Part shown: piece by piece, positions 9,906-64,000 of the stretch
Position numbering within the stretch: the first letter of the stretch is position 1
Layout of the letters: the number at the start of each line of letters is the position of its first letter
Origin: Lingula anatina
Lineage: Eukaryota > Brachiopoda > Lingulata > Lingulida > Lingulidae
Length of the DNA: 64,000 nt
NCBI RefSeq assembly: GCF_001039355.2
Contig: NW_019775680.1
Span: 523,004 to 587,003 of the forward strand
Direction of reading: 5' to 3'
Program-made: the position numbers and the translations under genes
Notes under the pieces: generated by a model
Told to the model about the DNA's origin: nothing
The model's input: the letters and a program-made list of their open reading frames with translations, nothing else
Databases searched by the model: none

Positions 9906-11770
9906 CTGAGGTTAAATAACATATTTATTGATATTATTGTCTTCCAATGCATGTATCAGTAGTCGACAACAAAGTAATGCTACAGTGTACATTAGCGTAT
10001 GTCATACATACACTGCATTACTGTAAGTTATAGAATGTCATTGATTTCTAATTCATGGTTCATTACTGTCACCACATTTCACACTTGCGGCACTCATGTC
10101 TGTTATTCTAATAGAAATTGGAAAGTGTTAATTGTCAACTTAATGATGTCGAGAGTGAGATAGTTTTTATCATATACCCGAGCAGGTTTCGAAATACGTA
10201 CCGCTGTGAACTTCCTTATGGACCTGTTCCTCTCTACGTGGTTCAGATCCTGGTTCAGATCAGTCTACCGCAATCCTATGACCTGTGTTTTTTAATAGTG
10301 TCTATGCGACACAAAATGGCGGATTTACCGAGTATGTTGACACGCATGCCCTCCTCTACCCCGACGTCATTGTATTTTGTTTGTTTAGGCTACTCTTGGA
10401 CATAATAACGTTTTGACCAAGGCTACTTCAACTCAGAGCTGCGAATGCGCAAATAGTCCCCATTGAGGTCAGACAAAGTATGGCTAATTTCATTATTTGC
10501 TCCCATTCAATATATAGCCTGACCCATGCCTCGTTTGACATTTAAATAGTAGTTAGTCTCTCTCTCTCTCTCTCTCCCTCTCTCTCTCTCTCTCTCGCAC
10601 ACATAAACACATTCACAGAGAGAAAAACTTTATAAATATAATAATATATGTGTCCAAAATTGAGCTGTTCAACTCATCAGCCACGCAGATTAGAAGGCTT
10701 GAGAGTTTACTAGTTTTACCAGTCAGATATTTAAAGCTGTACATAATTGAACGCTATTCTAGCCTTCACAGAGTCCACTACTTAAAAAATTGATTTTCAA
10801 AAGTCTAGCAAATTCTTCGAATTTAAATTTATCTGTTAAGTTGCTTAATTTAGTTGTCTGCAAGGTTTGGTCCATATACACTGTAGTGAATAATATAGAC
10901 TGCTATTCTCTGATATTTGGGGCTTCTAAAATAGTACACAGACAAATTTTTTTGCAACAGACTACTAGAGGGTTAATATATCATAGATCTAATGAAATAA
11001 CAAACACTTACACACCTACAACATTAATTGTCAAACTTTTATTATGGCCAAAAAATATTATTCAGATGTTAAAAGAAAGATAGTGAAAAGAAATTCTTGA
11101 TTTCTCTATTATGCTACAGGCAAAGATGTTAACGGATACTTTATCTTACAGACTAAGTGTGAGCGATCCACTCAGATAAAAAATACTTGCAAACAACACT
11201 GGTAGGATAATGTAAGACCTTCATTATGTACAAAGAAAAATTATAATTCATATACATGTATGTAGCCAAAGAAATATTGTGACGAGAAATTCTTTAATGT
11301 TTTTTTCTGGCGTATTGTTACTAGGCCTATGAATTTTTTTCTTGCTTTTATGCTATATACATTAAATATAGTTTCAATAGTAATATAATCATTTTTATTA
11401 TTATCTATATTAGTCGGATTTAAAATCAATATTATGGCATATAATGTACAATCTAAAATTTCAAACGTCCAAATTAAATTCAATTTTAAAAATGCCTGCT
11501 ACAACAAAAGTCTAAGCTAAAGATGAGAAATTCTACTCACCGGTGATATAAATCAAAGTGCAGGTTACATCTTTAAGATACCGTACACTTCAATTGGTTA
11601 GGCATGCAACAAACCTTACGTTACAATGCATGGAGGATTACACTATATACATGTCGTGGTCATCGTAACAGTAAGTCCATTATCTATCATAACACGAAAC
11701 TATTCAGTGTCCTTTAGCGGATTAGACGGCAATTAAGGTTTTTAGTGGTTCGCCATATTTTACCCCCATA
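9906..11770. other. Probable 5' intron and upstream region of the RHIM-ankyrin gene
   Basis: No coding exon was found. A strong minus-strand donor (CACCG then GTGAGT, donor at 11535-11540) could end a non-coding first exon that splices to the acceptor just before ATG 9903. The reading frame upstream of that ATG hits a stop in this exon without another ATG, which supports 9903 as the start. A (CT)n tract occupies about 10557-10594. Nothing else is evident. Confidence 0.4.
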
Positions 11771-12423
11771 ATTTAGTCCACTGTTCTACTATAATTATGA
11801 GCCAGGAACCCGAGTCCCAGTAGGACTATTATTCCCAAGTAATGGTAGTCCTACGGACTTTGGGTGCTTTCCCAGAGATTTAGATCGATCTAAAGATTAA
11901 GTTTTAGATCGACCTAACTCCCTGGGGGTTCACGCTAAATTGCAGTCAGCCGAGCGGGCACCATAGTTAATTACCCCCTTACAGCTTTTAGTAGGCGGGA
12001 CAGACGCTTAAGCCGGCCAAGCTGACAGTAATCTAGTGAAACTCCCCACAGGGATAGATCGATCTAAAAATCTATGGAAATGGGGTGTTGGATTACTGTT
12101 ACACCATTATAATGAAACAGGAAGCACCAGTACTAGTGATAGTATTACCCAGATTAAAACCCTGTAGAACATCTATGAATATTCTGGTTCGCCTGCTGAG
12201 AAGGCGTGATCCAGAACCGGCTTCAGTCCGACAGTTGCATTAAGCACTCCAGTAGGAATGGGCCGCATCACATAGGCTGAAATTCGGCAATTTATTGACT
12301 CCATGCATCGCAGAATCCAGGCTGTGTGTGATGCCTGAGGAGGCCATACAAGATACCGATTTCAGTGAGCCTTCAACTGATGCAATGAATTTGAAACCAG
12401 GAAAATTTGTTCTTCATTCCTTA
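11771..12423. repeat. 653-bp contig-end duplicate, left copy
   Basis: This stretch is almost identical to 12882-13534. Both copies are exactly 653 bp; a few substitutions separate them (for example CAGACGCTTAAGCCGG against CAGACCCTTAAGCCTG). The left copy ends exactly at the N gap. It contains one copy of the 225-bp MITE described separately. Confidence 0.9.
11863..12087 (+). mobile_element. 225-bp MITE family, copy A
   Basis: Starts GGTGCTTTCCCAGAGATTTA and ends GATTTTTAGATC-type sequence inverted, as ATCTATGGAAATGGGGTG. The two ends are imperfect inverted repeats sharing TTTCC..AGATTTTAGATCGATCTA-like subterminal sequence, and TAGATCGATCTA occurs at both. Other copies lie at 12973-13197, 33914-34138 (reverse) and 34722-34945. 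The element is non-autonomous: no open frame. Confidence 0.8.
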
Positions 12424-12881
12424 NNNNNNNNNNNNNNNNNNNNNNNNNNNNNNNNNNNNNNNNNNNNNNNNNNNNNNNNNNNNNNNNNNNNNNNNNNNNN
12501 NNNNNNNNNNNNNNNNNNNNNNNNNNNNNNNNNNNNNNNNNNNNNNNNNNNNNNNNNNNNNNNNNNNNNNNNNNNNNNNNNNNNNNNNNNNNNNNNNNNN
12601 NNNNNNNNNNNNNNNNNNNNNNNNNNNNNNNNNNNNNNNNNNNNNNNNNNNNNNNNNNNNNNNNNNNNNNNNNNNNNNNNNNNNNNNNNNNNNNNNNNNN
12701 NNNNNNNNNNNNNNNNNNNNNNNNNNNNNNNNNNNNNNNNNNNNNNNNNNNNNNNNNNNNNNNNNNNNNNNNNNNNNNNNNNNNNNNNNNNNNNNNNNNN
12801 NNNNNNNNNNNNNNNNNNNNNNNNNNNNNNNNNNNNNNNNNNNNNNNNNNNNNNNNNNNNNNNNNNNNNNNNNNNNNNNNN
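12424..12881. other. Assembly gap (458 N) with overlapping flanks
   Basis: 458 unresolved bases. The 653 bp immediately left and the 653 bp immediately right are the same sequence with a few differences, as expected if two contig ends (perhaps two haplotypes) overlap and the true gap is negative. Confidence 0.9.
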
Positions 12882-13534
12882 ATTTAGTCCACTGTTCTAC
12901 TATAATTATGAGCCAGGAACCCGAGTCCCAGTAGGACTATTATTCCCAAGTAATGGTAGTCCTACGGACTTTGGGTGCTTTCCCAGAGATTTAGATCGAT
13001 CTAAAGATTAAGTTTTAGATCGACCTAACTCCCTGGGGGTTCACGCTAAATTGCAGTCAGCCGAGCGGGCACCATAGTTAATTACCCCCTTACAGCTTTT
13101 AGTAGGCGGGACAGACCCTTAAGCCTGCCAAGCTGACAGTAATCTAGTGAGACTCCCCACAGGGATAGATCGATCTAAAAATCTATGGAAATGGGGTGTT
13201 GGATTACTGTTACACCATTATAATGAAACAGGAAGCACCAGTACTAGTGATAGTATTACCCAGATTAAAACCCTGTAGAACATCTATGAATATTCTGGTT
13301 CGCCTGCTGAGAAGGCGTGATCCAGAACCGGCTTCAGTCCGACAGTTGCATTAAGCACTCCAGTAGGAATGGGCCGCATCACATAGGCTGAAATTCGGCA
13401 ATTTATTGACTCCATGCATCGCAGAATCCAGGCTGTGTGTGATGCCTGAGGAGGCCATACAAGATACCGATTTCAGTGAGCCTTCAACTGATGCAATGAA
13501 TTTGAAACCAGGAAAATTTGTTCTTCATTCCTTA
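12882..13534. repeat. 653-bp contig-end duplicate, right copy
   Basis: Second copy of 11771-12423, beginning at the first base after the gap. Sequence beyond 13534 is unique, so the duplication stops exactly where the left copy meets the gap. Confidence 0.9.
12973..13197 (+). mobile_element. 225-bp MITE family, copy B (within the duplicate)
   Basis: Same element as copy A, carried by the right contig-end duplicate. It is probably the allele of copy A and not an independent insertion. Confidence 0.75.
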
Positions 13535-14375
13535 CTCTGAAACCGTGTTATTGATTTAAAACTTTATTTATTGTTACATTTAGCGTAAGAAAATTACATG
13601 TGTTGCAATAAACCCAAGTGTTGCAATTTTATATTTTGGCGACAACACTGTTGACGTAATTGAAAAAAAAAAAAAAAAACGCCAGAAACCCGCATAACAT
13701 TAGTTTTAATTTTGCACTGCCATGCCTTACGATTATCATTTAATTTTTGAAAATTTAGCTAAATATACACATTCTTTGGACATTCTTTCTTTTCATCTTA
13801 AAATAATACAAAGCATGGTATAACATTGTCTTTGAAATAACCATATTGTACAATTTCTTCGCGTGAACTGGATGGAGCACAGCACAATAACAACTGTTAA
13901 ATGTGTGATCAATATCAATTTTATTTTACATTATGTGCAAAAGCATATCTGCATAGCCATACAGTGCTTTAACAGTACATTACAATAACCAGAACGATTC
14001 TTTATTCGTTTACAAAAGCATCATTAAGGAATCAGGAACTTCATCACAGAATTGCATTCAGCAACCACCAATGGACAAAACCAAATTATAAATTTCTTGA
14101 ATTCTTGAACAGCAAATACATTTTAACTGTCAATTGTTGATTCGAACATGTAAACAACGAAGTAATATTGTGAATTAATACCATTTAAATGACGTGCACG
14201 TGCATATAGGTGCGTGTGCGTGCGTGCATATATGAAGGTGCTCTATGTAAGCCATATGTACAGCTCTCTGCAGCACCAGCTATCAGTGTCTAGATTGTGT
14301 GAAAATGGAACTGCCTTCTGCATGAATTTGTACACATACTCTCCACAAACGGAACAGGCCATGTAGTGTTTGGGC

Positions 14376-14411
<36 letters not shown>

Positions 14412-15957
14412 CACATGGTATAAATGTAAAAATAGAAGATAAATTAATGAACTGATGAATGTAAAAATTATCAGATAATGTTGTTGAAACCAGAGCTGAT
14501 ACTCCTTTTAATTTTTGAATACAGAGAAAAGTATCAGCAAAACAAACAAACAAAAAAAAAAATGATATCCAAGATGATGTTGACTGGTTCCTAATTTTTC
14601 TAATGAAATATTGCCCTACACCAAAGCACTGCCTGTTCATTTGGGGGAGCTCTGTGTACAAAACCAGAAAGTCCCTATCACTACAAGAGCACCAGAGGCT
14701 GTTAGTTCTGTTTTAGAATATTTTAGGGGAGAGGAGGAAGGAAAACCTGAGATCAACTCTAAAAAAAATTATGCCTAGCTGTAAACTTCCAATGTTTCTT
14801 TCTCCAAAGTCTATATATTTTTATTCAAGGTCCCCTTTGGTCTTTTCTCCCCTGAAAATTCTTAAACAGCTTTCACTTAGCACGTCCTGTCTGTTCAACA
14901 GCACAGGTAGAGGTATTGTCTGTGTAGCTGCCGTGGTTGGTATCAATTACATTAACAACATCAGTAATTATACAAACTATTATTGGGTCATTTAACAATA
15001 CAGCGTTAGACTTTTCACAGAAAGTCACAAAATATAAATCATACTTCGAAAAAGATAATAATATTCATTTTATACTTTTTTGGTATCAAATATTTATAGT
15101 GTCTACATCTTTTCAAATTAAATATTCATTTTCAATAACAAATAAATGTTCAATAACCAACAAACCACAGCAGCTAAAACAAACATGTTCATTTTACTTT
15201 GGCAATATATAATATTTTCTTTCATTGATATTTACTGCTGATGTACAAAAATAAGGTTTAATTATTAATATACAGATATAATTCATTGTACTGTAAATCT
15301 TAGAAAAGATACAATCACATTGGTTTTTTATATTTGCTCCATCTTATTACTCTTTCAGCTGCAGTGAAAAAATGCAATAAGTTCACACTCCAAAGTGCAA
15401 GGCTACCTAAGATTTACTGGGTAAAATGTAATCTATTTCTTGAAATAACCTTCCTTTTAATGCCCTGAATGACAATAGAAATGCGTACATATTTGACACA
15501 CTGGTACGTGATGGTCCCAAATGCAAAAAAAAAAATCTAATTATAAATAAATAAACAAATAAATAAATAAAATGATATCATACAAACATGCCAGATTCAG
15601 TTTCTGTTTGCATTTTGAAAAAAAATTCTACCTAGCATTTGACTGTCAAACAAGTATTTTTCATTTCATGCCCAGCAATCTCCACTTTAATATTTACCTA
15701 TTAAACTAAATAGACTGGGAGAACGGTCTTGGATCTGATAATCATAATCAACATCACAGGTTTTGAAGCACCCTTCTTCATTTCCATCAAACAGTATTTA
15801 CATATTTACATTACCATGGTGCTCGCAAGTATAAAATGGACGGTATCATGATTGTATAAATATATATCTAAATACGTGAATGCAATTGTTAACTTTGGTC
15901 TAAAAATCTCTCTCATCCTCTCTCTCTCTCTCTCTCTCTCTCTGGTCCTTTCTTTCT
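13535..15957. other. Downstream flank and probable 3' UTR of the coiled-coil gene
   Basis: AT-rich, no coding exon. It includes an (AAT)n tract at about 14379-14411 and a (CT)n tract at 15919-15942 just after the stop codon of the coiled-coil gene on the minus strand. Candidate minus-strand AATAAA hexamers exist (e.g. 14820-14825), but none stands out. Confidence 0.4.
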
Positions 15958-59552
<43,595 letters not shown>

Positions 59553-60685
59553 AATAAATGTCTTCAAACAATACCCTTTCCACTCACTTTCTCTTCATTA
59601 CGAGAATATCTATGACTGGGACGTGCCTTCACACACTTGTGGCCATGTTGGAGACCTGTTGTAGTCACGTGACATAAGTAAACCAATGCTATGGCAACTT
59701 CATATCAAACAACTTATGGCCACATATAAAGTTTAATGACATAAAACGCCCATCCAAACAACATTCTTCTATCGTAGAGATCAGGTGTTTTTAGTCCTCA
59801 CAATCAAAGATTTTCTTCTAGAGGTAATTAAATATAAATGAACAGAGACACGTTTAAATATTGTGTTAGTTGCGATTAAGCTTTGTGTATTTATAAGCTT
59901 TGTTATCGCATCTATCGCAATTCACTTGGTCACAATCGATGCTGTGTAAGGTGAGGAATTGTGAGCTTTGAAGGCCCGTTCGTGATGCGACAAAATAAAG
60001 CACATGTATATAGATTGCGTTTATTACAGTCCGAGTAGGCCTATAAAGCGGCTCAAAATTGCCATCGTCTTCTACACCATTTTTGGGTGGAGCACTGAAA
60101 GGATATTCTAAGAAGCCAATGACTGAAAAAAAAAAAACGAATGACTCTCTAAAGTAGGCCTACACGCGTTAGTGTATCATACTGTCATTGCTTTAATAAG
60201 TAAGACGATCAAATGAGACCCGAATAACAGAACTAATTACACCATAATCAAAGGGACTGACCTGACTGGTTAACTGTTAACATATACATGTACAAGTAGA
60301 CGGACCCTATTGTTCACCTGTTATGAGAAGCCAGTTAATCACCTGGACACCGTACAGGTAGACGGACTCCATTGTGTAACTACTTAGAGAAAACAGATTA
60401 GGCCTATTATATGGAAACTATGCATTTACCTTTATCCTGCCAAATTGTGACGATTGTGTATGATATTGGCTATACAGTGTATTTTATACCATTCACACTA
60501 CTTCGGTCACTTTTGACACGTTGTCCATGCCTTGTATGTCATCCGAAAACATTTCCCATGTGTTTCCATGTGTTTAAATAAGCGTAACCCAAATAAAAGT
60601 CAAATTTTGATTCAATATCAACCATATTTAGTATACAGATAGATTAGGGCTTCATAAAAATGTTAGAGCGTTGTGGATTGCTGGC

Positions 60686-60795
60686 ACATCACGAATACCC
60701 TCTACCAGGGCGACAGATTGATTTTATACAGATATTCACAGATATGTCTATAGATAAATAGACAGCTCGATTTGGTAGAGGGGTACATCACGAAT
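60686..60795. mobile_element. 88-bp inverted-repeat element with 11-bp target duplication
   Basis: ACATCACGAAT occurs at 60686-60696 and again at 60785-60795. Between the copies, 60697-60784 starts ACCCTCTACCA and ends TGGTAGAGGGGT, an inverted repeat of 11-12 bp. A perfect 11-bp direct duplication around inverted ends is what a transposon of the Mutator (9-11 bp duplication) type leaves. At 88 bp it is very small, so a chance arrangement or a derived palindrome remains possible. Confidence 0.6.
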
Positions 60796-60851
60796 GGGTT
60801 ATTCTCGACTTGTCTTCTTAAACTGCAATAGACAAAAGAGTTGACGTAGCA

Positions 60852-60923
60852 GGGCTCGTCCGGGATTTGAACCCGGGACCTCTCGCACCCTAAGCGAAAA
60901 TCATACCCCTAGACCAACGAGCC
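60852..60923 (-). tRNA. tRNA-Pro (anticodon AGG)
   Basis: 72 bases on the minus strand fold as a standard tRNA: acceptor GGCTCGT / ACGAGCC with discriminator C; A box TTGGTCTAGGGG; anticodon loop TTAGGGT giving AGG; T arm CCGGG-TTCAAAT-CCCGG with B box GGTTCAAATCC (60863-60873). The T arm and acceptor pair perfectly. The outermost anticodon-stem pair is T-G where animal tRNA-Pro usually has C-G, a tolerated wobble. CCA is not encoded. A TTTT run, the Pol III terminator, follows about 12 bases downstream. No intron. It is intergenic, upstream of both neighbouring protein genes. Confidence 0.97.
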
Positions 60924-61761
60924 GCTCGTATAACAGATATTTAACTCTTCTTTTTTATATTTCTTCTCGCAGCAAAGCAATCACCCATAACTGCTGACTT
61001 AAAAATATTCATTTATTTATTTTATTATTTTTTTTTCATCTCAGCACTACGGCTTAGTTGGTGAAAGCAAATATCTAGTAAAATGGCGACCTTAGGTTTA
61101 AATAGCTATAGCAGCAGGTTCTTTCGCTAGAACTCTTTAAAGCAATTGAAAAACACCTCTTTAAATGGCATTGACATGCTTAGGTAGGAAACTTGATTGC
61201 GCAATAATTTATCATCTTTGAACAATGGATTCTTTGTACTGATATTTACGATAAAACAACTGCATATATTTTATATAAGTTTGGACCTTCATCAGTTTCA
61301 AAAGTTAGGCAAAGATAACAATGATTCAGAATTATTCTATTTTATTCTATTTGACTTTGCTTTGTTCATTTTTTATTTTATTTTTATTTATTTATTTATT
61401 TATTTTGAGAGAGAAAGAGAGATAAAATGTGATTTGTTTGTTATCCAACCTCTGTTAATTCCCGACGAATATATGATTGGCATTATTTATTTTCTTATTC
61501 AAAGGAATTAACCTAACATCAAAGTGCATAAAAGTATTTTAAAAAAGAGATGAGCTGCCTATAGCCTGTTAACTGGCTTCATATAACAGGTACACGTAAC
61601 CCAGTTAACTCCAATCAACAGTGTACTACCTGTTTACACTATTAATTGAACAATCACGTCGGGCCTTTGATGTCATGCGGCACGAGCCACCTGATCAGAC
61701 AGATCATCGTTAATTTCATTTGTTCTTTTGGCCGTGGTCAAAAGATCACAGGTGACTTGTC

Positions 61762-61798
61762 TATAAAAGCATGCTTGTAGTGTGTTCTACCATCAGTT
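61762..61798 (+). promoter_or_regulatory. TATA box and initiator of the ZO-like gene
   Basis: TATAAAAG at 61762-61769 is followed by TCAGTT at 61793-61798, an initiator match; the TATA-to-initiator distance (about 33 bases) is canonical. The inferred start lies about 73 bases before ATG 61868, giving a short 5' UTR within one exon. An upstream out-of-frame ATG at 61800 opens a 23-codon frame that overlaps the main start. Confidence 0.55.
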
Positions 61799-61867
61799 CA
61801 TGTCCTGTCATCCTTGTATGCAGTTCAGTTGTTCACTAGTAGAGAAGAGATATTCCAAAAGAAAAAG

Positions 61868-63980
61868 ATGAAGTTGAAAATGTGTAATGTCGTGAGAGAA
61901 GGGAAAAGTCAGGTACTATTACTATTTACAGTACATATAAAATTGTGTGTTTGAATCCTATCTTTTAGAATTTAGAAGTCTTATTTATTCCTCTACTTAT
62001 CTAAATGTATTTTCCCAAATTTATTTTAATCTTTTAAATGCAGTGATACATTGTTTTATAAACAGGACATGTACTGTATATGAAAGTTATTTACATCAAC
62101 AATGACTTAAATATGAAATGGAATTAGTCATTGTAAAATTTCACTTAAAAAATGTTGTTGTTGTTGTTTTTTTTTTTTTTTTTTTTTTTTTTTGTCATTT
62201 GTGTGTCTTTTTTATAATTTCAAATATATTATTTAATTTATCTTTTTCCTTTTTCTAGGTTGAAGAGGAAGTTTTGTGGGAGACTCATCACGTGAAGATC
62301 TCCAAGGTACGCTAATCAAGGAGTGTTTGTTAATTAGATTTCGTTAAGTTGTTTGCAATTAATTCAAAATGCATATATACATAATCTCCATAATTTTTCT
62401 CACCTTAAGAAAAAGAAACCTGTAGTTATCGGCTTATCGTAGTGTATATAGGTTTACAACAGATGACCTCAGTCACTAACGATGTTGATTAATTCAAAAT
62501 GCTCAGCAAATTGTCACAATTTGGATAGAAAATATATTTGAGGCTGCTCAAGGTTACTTACTCTAAGAAATTTTAGTTCTGTTTCACCAATTTTGACTGG
62601 GTTTTTCTCAGACATTTTACTGTTAATAAGTTTATTAAGAATAAATTTAAGCAAGTTGAAAAGTTTAACTGTAACAACACCAGTAAAACATTGCCCAAAT
62701 GTCCATGACCATGTTCTTTTTTAATTTCATTCGTGTAGGTGCGTCTGGTCGGGTTTGGTATAGCAGTAAGTGGTGGTTATGACAACCCATGTAATGGTGA
62801 TCCTTCCATCGTCATATCTGACGTCATCAAGATTGGACCAGCAGAGGGAAAGTTAAAGTAAGTCCCTTATTATTATTATTTTTACTTCTGATGTAATATG
62901 ATCAAACTATTAGATGTAAATTTGCGAGTTTCAGTTCGAATTACATGTTAATTTTTCTTACACATAGCAAGCTAACATGAATTCACAATCTCAATATGCA
63001 GTGATATTAGCATTTTCATCATGCGTATTTAACATGTTTATAGCTTAATCGTTTTAAAATGTCATATTCAGGGAACAATAAAACTAATTGTTTGTATATG
63101 TATTTGTTTTGCTGTAGGATAAATGATCGTGTGTTGAGTGTGAACGGTCACTCCTTTGACCATGTTGACCAGTCTACGGCTATCCAAGTAATAGTGGACT
63201 GCGGGGAAACTGTGAATATGGTGAGTATACGACATGAACGGCAAATATATAAACAACAAATTTCGATACCAAAGAACAATGTCATTTAATTAGTTGAATA
63301 CCTCCAATTGTTTAAATAGAACAAACGTCTTTAGTCCTTTACCCGATAATTTGGTGAAATAAAACAAATCGTTCGTGTGTCAGACTTTGATTTATTTATT
63401 TAGATATCATACTCTCAGCTACCACAACGAAATGTAAAATGTTGATCTAAAGACCGACGTTTAGATGTTGTAAATGCCGTTAATGTAAAAATAAGTTTCT
63501 GTTTTGTTAACGTTATATGTAATCTGTGTGTTTTAGGTGGTCAGCAGAGCGGTGGCCAGTCCTTGTCCAGTAGTCCTTGCTCAGTCCAGTGTGCCAGTGA
63601 CCAGGAAGAATAAAAGAAGTGGTGAGTTTTAATTAAGATTGACGGCTTTGGAATTGTACATTATCATGGTCATATTTCTTTTTATTATTTTCTACTATTG
63701 CTAATGACTCCACAAAAAGGTAAAAAAAGAAAATGAAAATAAAAATAAAAATAAAAATATAAGTTTGTTAGATGTGATTAGGAGGAAATAAATCTTAATG
63801 AGGCAAAGTTATACCTGATTTCATTTACCGTTCTTTTCGATTTCTCTTCAGATTCTTTAGTCCGCAAGGCCAAGAAAGTGATAAGCAAAGTCAAAGGAAA
63901 GATGCAGCAAGATGCTACCAATAGACAACCCCTTAACAACAGTATCCTCAGAAGACAAGAAAAGGAAGAATCAGAAGTTG
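61868..63980 (+). CDS. ZO/TJP-like tight-junction PDZ protein, N-terminal part
   Basis: Six coding exons join in frame: 61868-61912, 62259-62306, 62739-62857, 63118-63220, 63537-63621 and 63852-63980. The last donor (GTAAGT) continues past the window, so about 176 residues are visible. Residues about 21-110 form a PDZ domain: [12 protein letters not shown], carboxylate-binding loop [50 protein letters not shown]. The arrangement and wording match PDZ1 of ZO proteins ([47 protein letters not shown]), including the short acidic lead-in before the Trp. After PDZ1 comes a basic stretch ([20 protein letters not shown]). ZO proteins are membrane-associated scaffolds at cell junctions that bind claudins, other ZO proteins and actin regulators. 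PDZ2, PDZ3, SH3 and GUK domains would lie to the right. A different PDZ scaffold is possible but less likely. Confidence 0.85.
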
Positions 63981-64000
63981 GTAAGTCAAAGCTTTTCTAG

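Larger units (their letters stand above)
59553..61761. other. Divergent intergenic region between the coiled-coil and ZO-like genes
   Basis: The two genes start in opposite directions about 2.3 kb apart. Apart from the tRNA (60852-60923) and a small inverted-repeat element (60697-60784), it holds an imperfect direct repeat near 60293-60371 (GTAGACGGACCCTATTGTT and GTAGACGGACTCCATTGTG). No TATA box was found for the coiled-coil gene. Confidence 0.5.

Overview
This is a eukaryotic, AT-rich, intron-rich window from an animal genome. Long introns with GT/AG borders, animal gene families (a ZO-type PDZ protein, ankyrin repeats, a secreted PLAT domain), a eukaryotic tRNA with internal A and B boxes, and abundant small DNA transposons and CA/GA/CT microsatellites all point to a metazoan. 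The strong allelic-type differences between duplicated contig ends, plus the style of ankyrin protein, suggest a highly heterozygous marine invertebrate (lophotrochozoan, ambulacrarian or lancelet). I cannot name the species.

Layout. 1-965: decayed Tc1-like transposase (+). 2227-3962: small secreted PLAT-domain protein (-), four phase-compatible exons. 6221-9903: 734-residue ankyrin protein (-), five coding exons, with a RHIM-type amyloid motif (core IQIGDGN) between its N-terminal region and its ankyrin block; this is the most interesting object here. 11771-13534: two 653-bp near-identical copies abutting an N gap. 15958-59552: one 672-residue coiled-coil protein (-) that I do not recognise, nine coding exons spread over 43.6 kb. 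Its introns hold most of the mobile elements: a 257-bp near-perfect palindrome of PIF/Harbinger type, a MITE nested in another MITE, an hAT-like remnant, a 767-base T run, and two more assembly duplications. 60852-60923: tRNA-Pro(AGG) (-). 61762-63980: TATA+Inr promoter and the first six coding exons of a ZO/TJP-like protein (+), running off the right edge.

How the parts relate. The three minus-strand genes and the plus-strand ZO-like gene look like independent transcription units. The only functional neighbourhood I would propose, weakly, is that a secreted PLAT protein lies next to a putative RHIM-ankyrin signalling protein. The ZO-like gene and the coiled-coil gene are divergent, about 2.3 kb apart, with the tRNA between them.

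All gene models were built by hand from splice consensus and reading-frame continuity; no database or RNA evidence was available. Three places (12424-12881, 36055-36970, 55556) look like contig ends that overlap but were left unjoined, so copy numbers there should not be trusted.
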